A stretch of DNA of 5,693 bases from Deltaproteobacteria bacterium (GTDB lineage Bacteria > Desulfobacterota > Desulfobacteria > Desulfobacterales > JAFDCJ01): the NCBI GenBank assembly GCA_019310665.1, contig JAFDDW010000166.1, positions 1-5,693 of the forward strand, in the 5' to 3' direction. Below are positions 3,874 through 5,693 of this stretch, piece after piece; position 1 is the first letter of the stretch; each line of letters begins with the position of its first letter. The translations under genes and the position numbers were made by a program. Under the pieces are notes generated by a model. It had not been told where the DNA came from. It made no database searches and was given only the letters and a program-made list of their open reading frames with translations.

Positions 3874-5592
3874 ATGAATAAACATTGGCACAGGCTTCAA
3901 CCGGATCCGGAAGCCGTAAAAACATTGAGCCGGCAGTTGAACTGCAACCCCATTACCGCCACGGTCCTGGTCAACCGCGATATTAAAACGCTGCCGGATG
4001 CACAATGCTTTTTTAACTCCTCCCTGAACAATTTACGTCCGCCCTTTTCTCTGCAAGATATGGAAGCGGCGGTCAATCGCATCTATAAAGCAATTGTCGA
4101 CCATGAAAAAATCCTGGTATTTGGCGACTATGATGTTGACGGCATTACCGCGGTGGTTGTCCTGCTGAATTTCTTGCGGTATGTCGGGGCCGATGTTTCC
4201 TATTACATTCCCCACCGAATCACGGAAGGTTATAGTATCCAGCCCCGGCATATTTCTCAATACGCACACCCCAATCAAGTCGATTTGATCATCACCGCCG
4301 ATTGCGGCTCCGGCAGCCATCAAGCAGTGGAAGCGGCCAACAGATTCGGCATTGATATGGTTATTACGGATCACCACAATATTTCCGAAGGCATCCCGCC
4401 CGCCTTAGCGGTAATAAATCCCAAGCGTCCTGACTGCAGTGCGGGTCTGCAAAACCTGGCCGGGGTCGGTGTGGCTTTTTTTCTGTTAATTTGCCTGCGA
4501 ACACACCTGCGAAAAAAAGGATTCTGGGATGAGAAACCGGAACCCAATTTAAAGGAATATTGTGATCTGGTGGCCCTCGGCACAGTGGCCGACATGGTGC
4601 CGCTCATCGAGGAAAACCGCATCTTATGTAAAACCGGGATTGAACTCATCAAGGCCGGCCAGCGCCCCGGATTGAGGGCGCTGGTGGAAGCCAGCGCCAT
4701 CCAAAACCAGTCGCCGAATGCAGAGGATATCGCCTTCAGGTTGGCCCCCCGGTTAAATGCCGCCGGCCGCATGGATCACGCTGCACGGGCGGTTGATCTT
4801 TTATGCGCCACCGACACCGATTCTGCCGAAAAAACAGCGCACACGCTTAATTTGCTGAACCGTAAAAGACAGGATCTTGAAAAGGGAATCCTGAAAGATA
4901 TTCAGCGGTTTATAGAAAACAACCCATCCTTATTGGGCCGGCAGACCCTGGTATTGTCTCGGGAAGGATGGCATGCCGGGGTACTGGGAATTGTCGCTTC
5001 CCGGCTGATGCAAAAGTACCATCGCCCGGTGGTGTTGATTTCATTGCAGGATGGTATGGGTAAGGGCTCTGCCAGAGGGGTGGAAGGACTCAATCTTTAT
5101 GATGCCCTGGCAGACTGTCAATCGTTTCTTGAGAACTTCGGGGGTCACGCGATGGCGGCCGGATTGCAGATCCGGGAGGAAAAAATTGCTGATTTCCAGA
5201 ATGCCTTTGAAAGTGTAATCCAACGGACAACATCCCCTGACGCTTTAACGCCTGTCATACATATTGATTGTGAGCTGGATTTTACCTCGATTTCAGATGG
5301 TCTCATCGATGAACTGGAATTACTGATGCCTTATGGCACCGGAAACCCCGAACCGCTCTTTCTGGCCAGAAACGTTAAAGTCTTAAACTCAAAAATCGTC
5401 GGCCAAAACCATCGGCGCATGTTTTTAAGCCAGGCATCCGGGTACGCCCGGACGACTATCCCGGCCATCCAATTCAACGTTGAGGCTGATGACGCCCAAA
5501 AAACAAGCTTTGATCAGATCGTCTTCAGGCTCCACTATAACCGTTGGAACGGGAAAAAATCCCCCCAGATGGTAATAGAAGGTCTGCCGTAA
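3874..5592 (+). CDS. recJ: Single-stranded-DNA-specific 5'-3' exonuclease RecJ
   Basis: This is a complete 572-residue DHH-superfamily nuclease, close to the usual RecJ length of about 570-580. It degrades single-stranded DNA 5' to 3' in RecF-pathway recombination, mismatch repair and base-excision repair. The manganese-binding motifs are all present: DYDVDG (85-90), ADCGS (142-146), DHH (166-168) and ALGTVAD (234-240). RLNAAGRM (293-300) follows. The DHHA1 domain shows WHAGVLGIVASRL (366-378), GSARG (398-402) and GGHAMAAG (423-430), and the C-terminal OB-like domain contains PYGTGNPEPLF (486-496). The ATG at 3874-3876 has AAGG (3863-3866) seven bases upstream and sits at the expected N-terminus (MNKHWHRLQP). 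The gene is divergent from the miaB operon and no co-directional partner is visible. Confidence 0.96.
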   Translation: MNKHWHRLQPDPEAVKTLSRQLNCNPITATVLVNRDIKTLPDAQCFFNSSLNNLRPPFSLQDMEAAVNRIYKAIVDHEKILVFGDYDVDGITAVVVLLNFLRYVGADVSYYIPHRITEGYSIQPRHISQYAHPNQVDLIITADCGSGSHQAVEAANRFGIDMVITDHHNISEGIPPALAVINPKRPDCSAGLQNLAGVGVAFFLLICLRTHLRKKGFWDEKPEPNLKEYCDLVALGTVADMVPLIEENRILCKTGIELIKAGQRPGLRALVEASAIQNQSPNAEDIAFRLAPRLNAAGRMDHAARAVDLLCATDTDSAEKTAHTLNLLNRKRQDLEKGILKDIQRFIENNPSLLGRQTLVLSREGWHAGVLGIVASRLMQKYHRPVVLISLQDGMGKGSARGVEGLNLYDALADCQSFLENFGGHAMAAGLQIREEKIADFQNAFESVIQRTTSPDALTPVIHIDCELDFTSISDGLIDELELLMPYGTGNPEPLFLARNVKVLNSKIVGQNHRRMFLSQASGYARTTIPAIQFNVEADDAQKTSFDQIVFRLHYNRWNGKKSPQMVIEGLP

Positions 5593-5619
5593 ACCCGTTT
5601 AAGGGTTACCTACATTTTT
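5589..5619 (+). terminator. Weak hairpin with T-run at the recJ stop codon
   Basis: GTAAACCC (5589-5596) pairs with GGGTTAC (5603-5609) over 7 bp with one bulged A and a 6-base loop. ATTTTT (5614-5619) begins five bases later. The stem includes the recJ stop codon and is short, so termination would be modest. A second small inverted repeat, GCAATC/GATTGC (5624-5637), follows. The rest of the window to 5693 holds no gene I can support. Confidence 0.35.
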
Positions 5620-5693
5620 GCTTGCAATCCTGATTGCTAAACATTATTATGCCCGCATCAAAACAATTCGGATTCAGGATTTGTTCCGACTTG

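Noticed and set aside
4371..4772. 133-codon minus-strand ORF (and others at 4033-4377 and 4902-5223) opposite recJ
   Set aside because: Shadow frames of a well-supported gene; the products have no recognisable domains.
5649..5693. Possible gene start (ATG, 15 codons open to the window edge)
   Set aside because: No ribosome binding site and too short to judge; the minus strand is also open here by chance.

Overview
The window looks like a chromosomal housekeeping stretch from a Desulfobacterota (deltaproteobacterial) genome, probably from the Desulfobacterales or a close relative. The basis is gene content: a DUF4911-type small protein, miaB and a bifunctional-nuclease-family (DUF151) gene in a row, with recJ divergent from them. 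Base composition is moderate and the intergenic regions are AT-rich. This placement is an inference from family knowledge; no database search was run.

Layout. Bases 2-148 (+) are the C-terminal end of a protein that reads like an M29-type aminopeptidase. It converges on a lone CheY-like response regulator (322-693, -), and a hairpin with a T-run on the minus strand lies between them. Upstream of the regulator is about 650 bp without a convincing gene (694-1340). That region holds two good sigma70-like minus-strand promoters, several perfect dyads, a cluster of DnaA-box-like repeats in AT-rich DNA, and the terminator of the next operon. The operon reads leftward from a promoter at about 3699-3726: DUF4911-like gene (3389-3679), miaB (1828-3249), then the bifunctional nuclease family gene (1341-1838), ending at the terminator at 1206-1241. 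miaB and the nuclease gene overlap by 11 bases, so they are probably translationally coupled. recJ (3874-5592, +) is divergent and complete, with a weak hairpin at its stop codon.

How the genes work together. MiaB modifies A37 of tRNAs reading UNN codons, and RecJ degrades single-stranded DNA 5' to 3' in recombination and repair. The DUF151 and DUF4911 proteins have no firmly established bacterial role, and their linkage to miaB is the main functional hint here. The response regulator has no output domain and no partner kinase in the window.

I found no CRISPR array, complete mobile element, tRNA or rRNA, and no convincing new multigene system. The most unusual material is non-coding: the repeat-rich AT-rich block at about 1000-1200, the consensus promoter at 938-965 with no obvious gene just downstream, and several dispersed-type inverted or direct repeats between genes.
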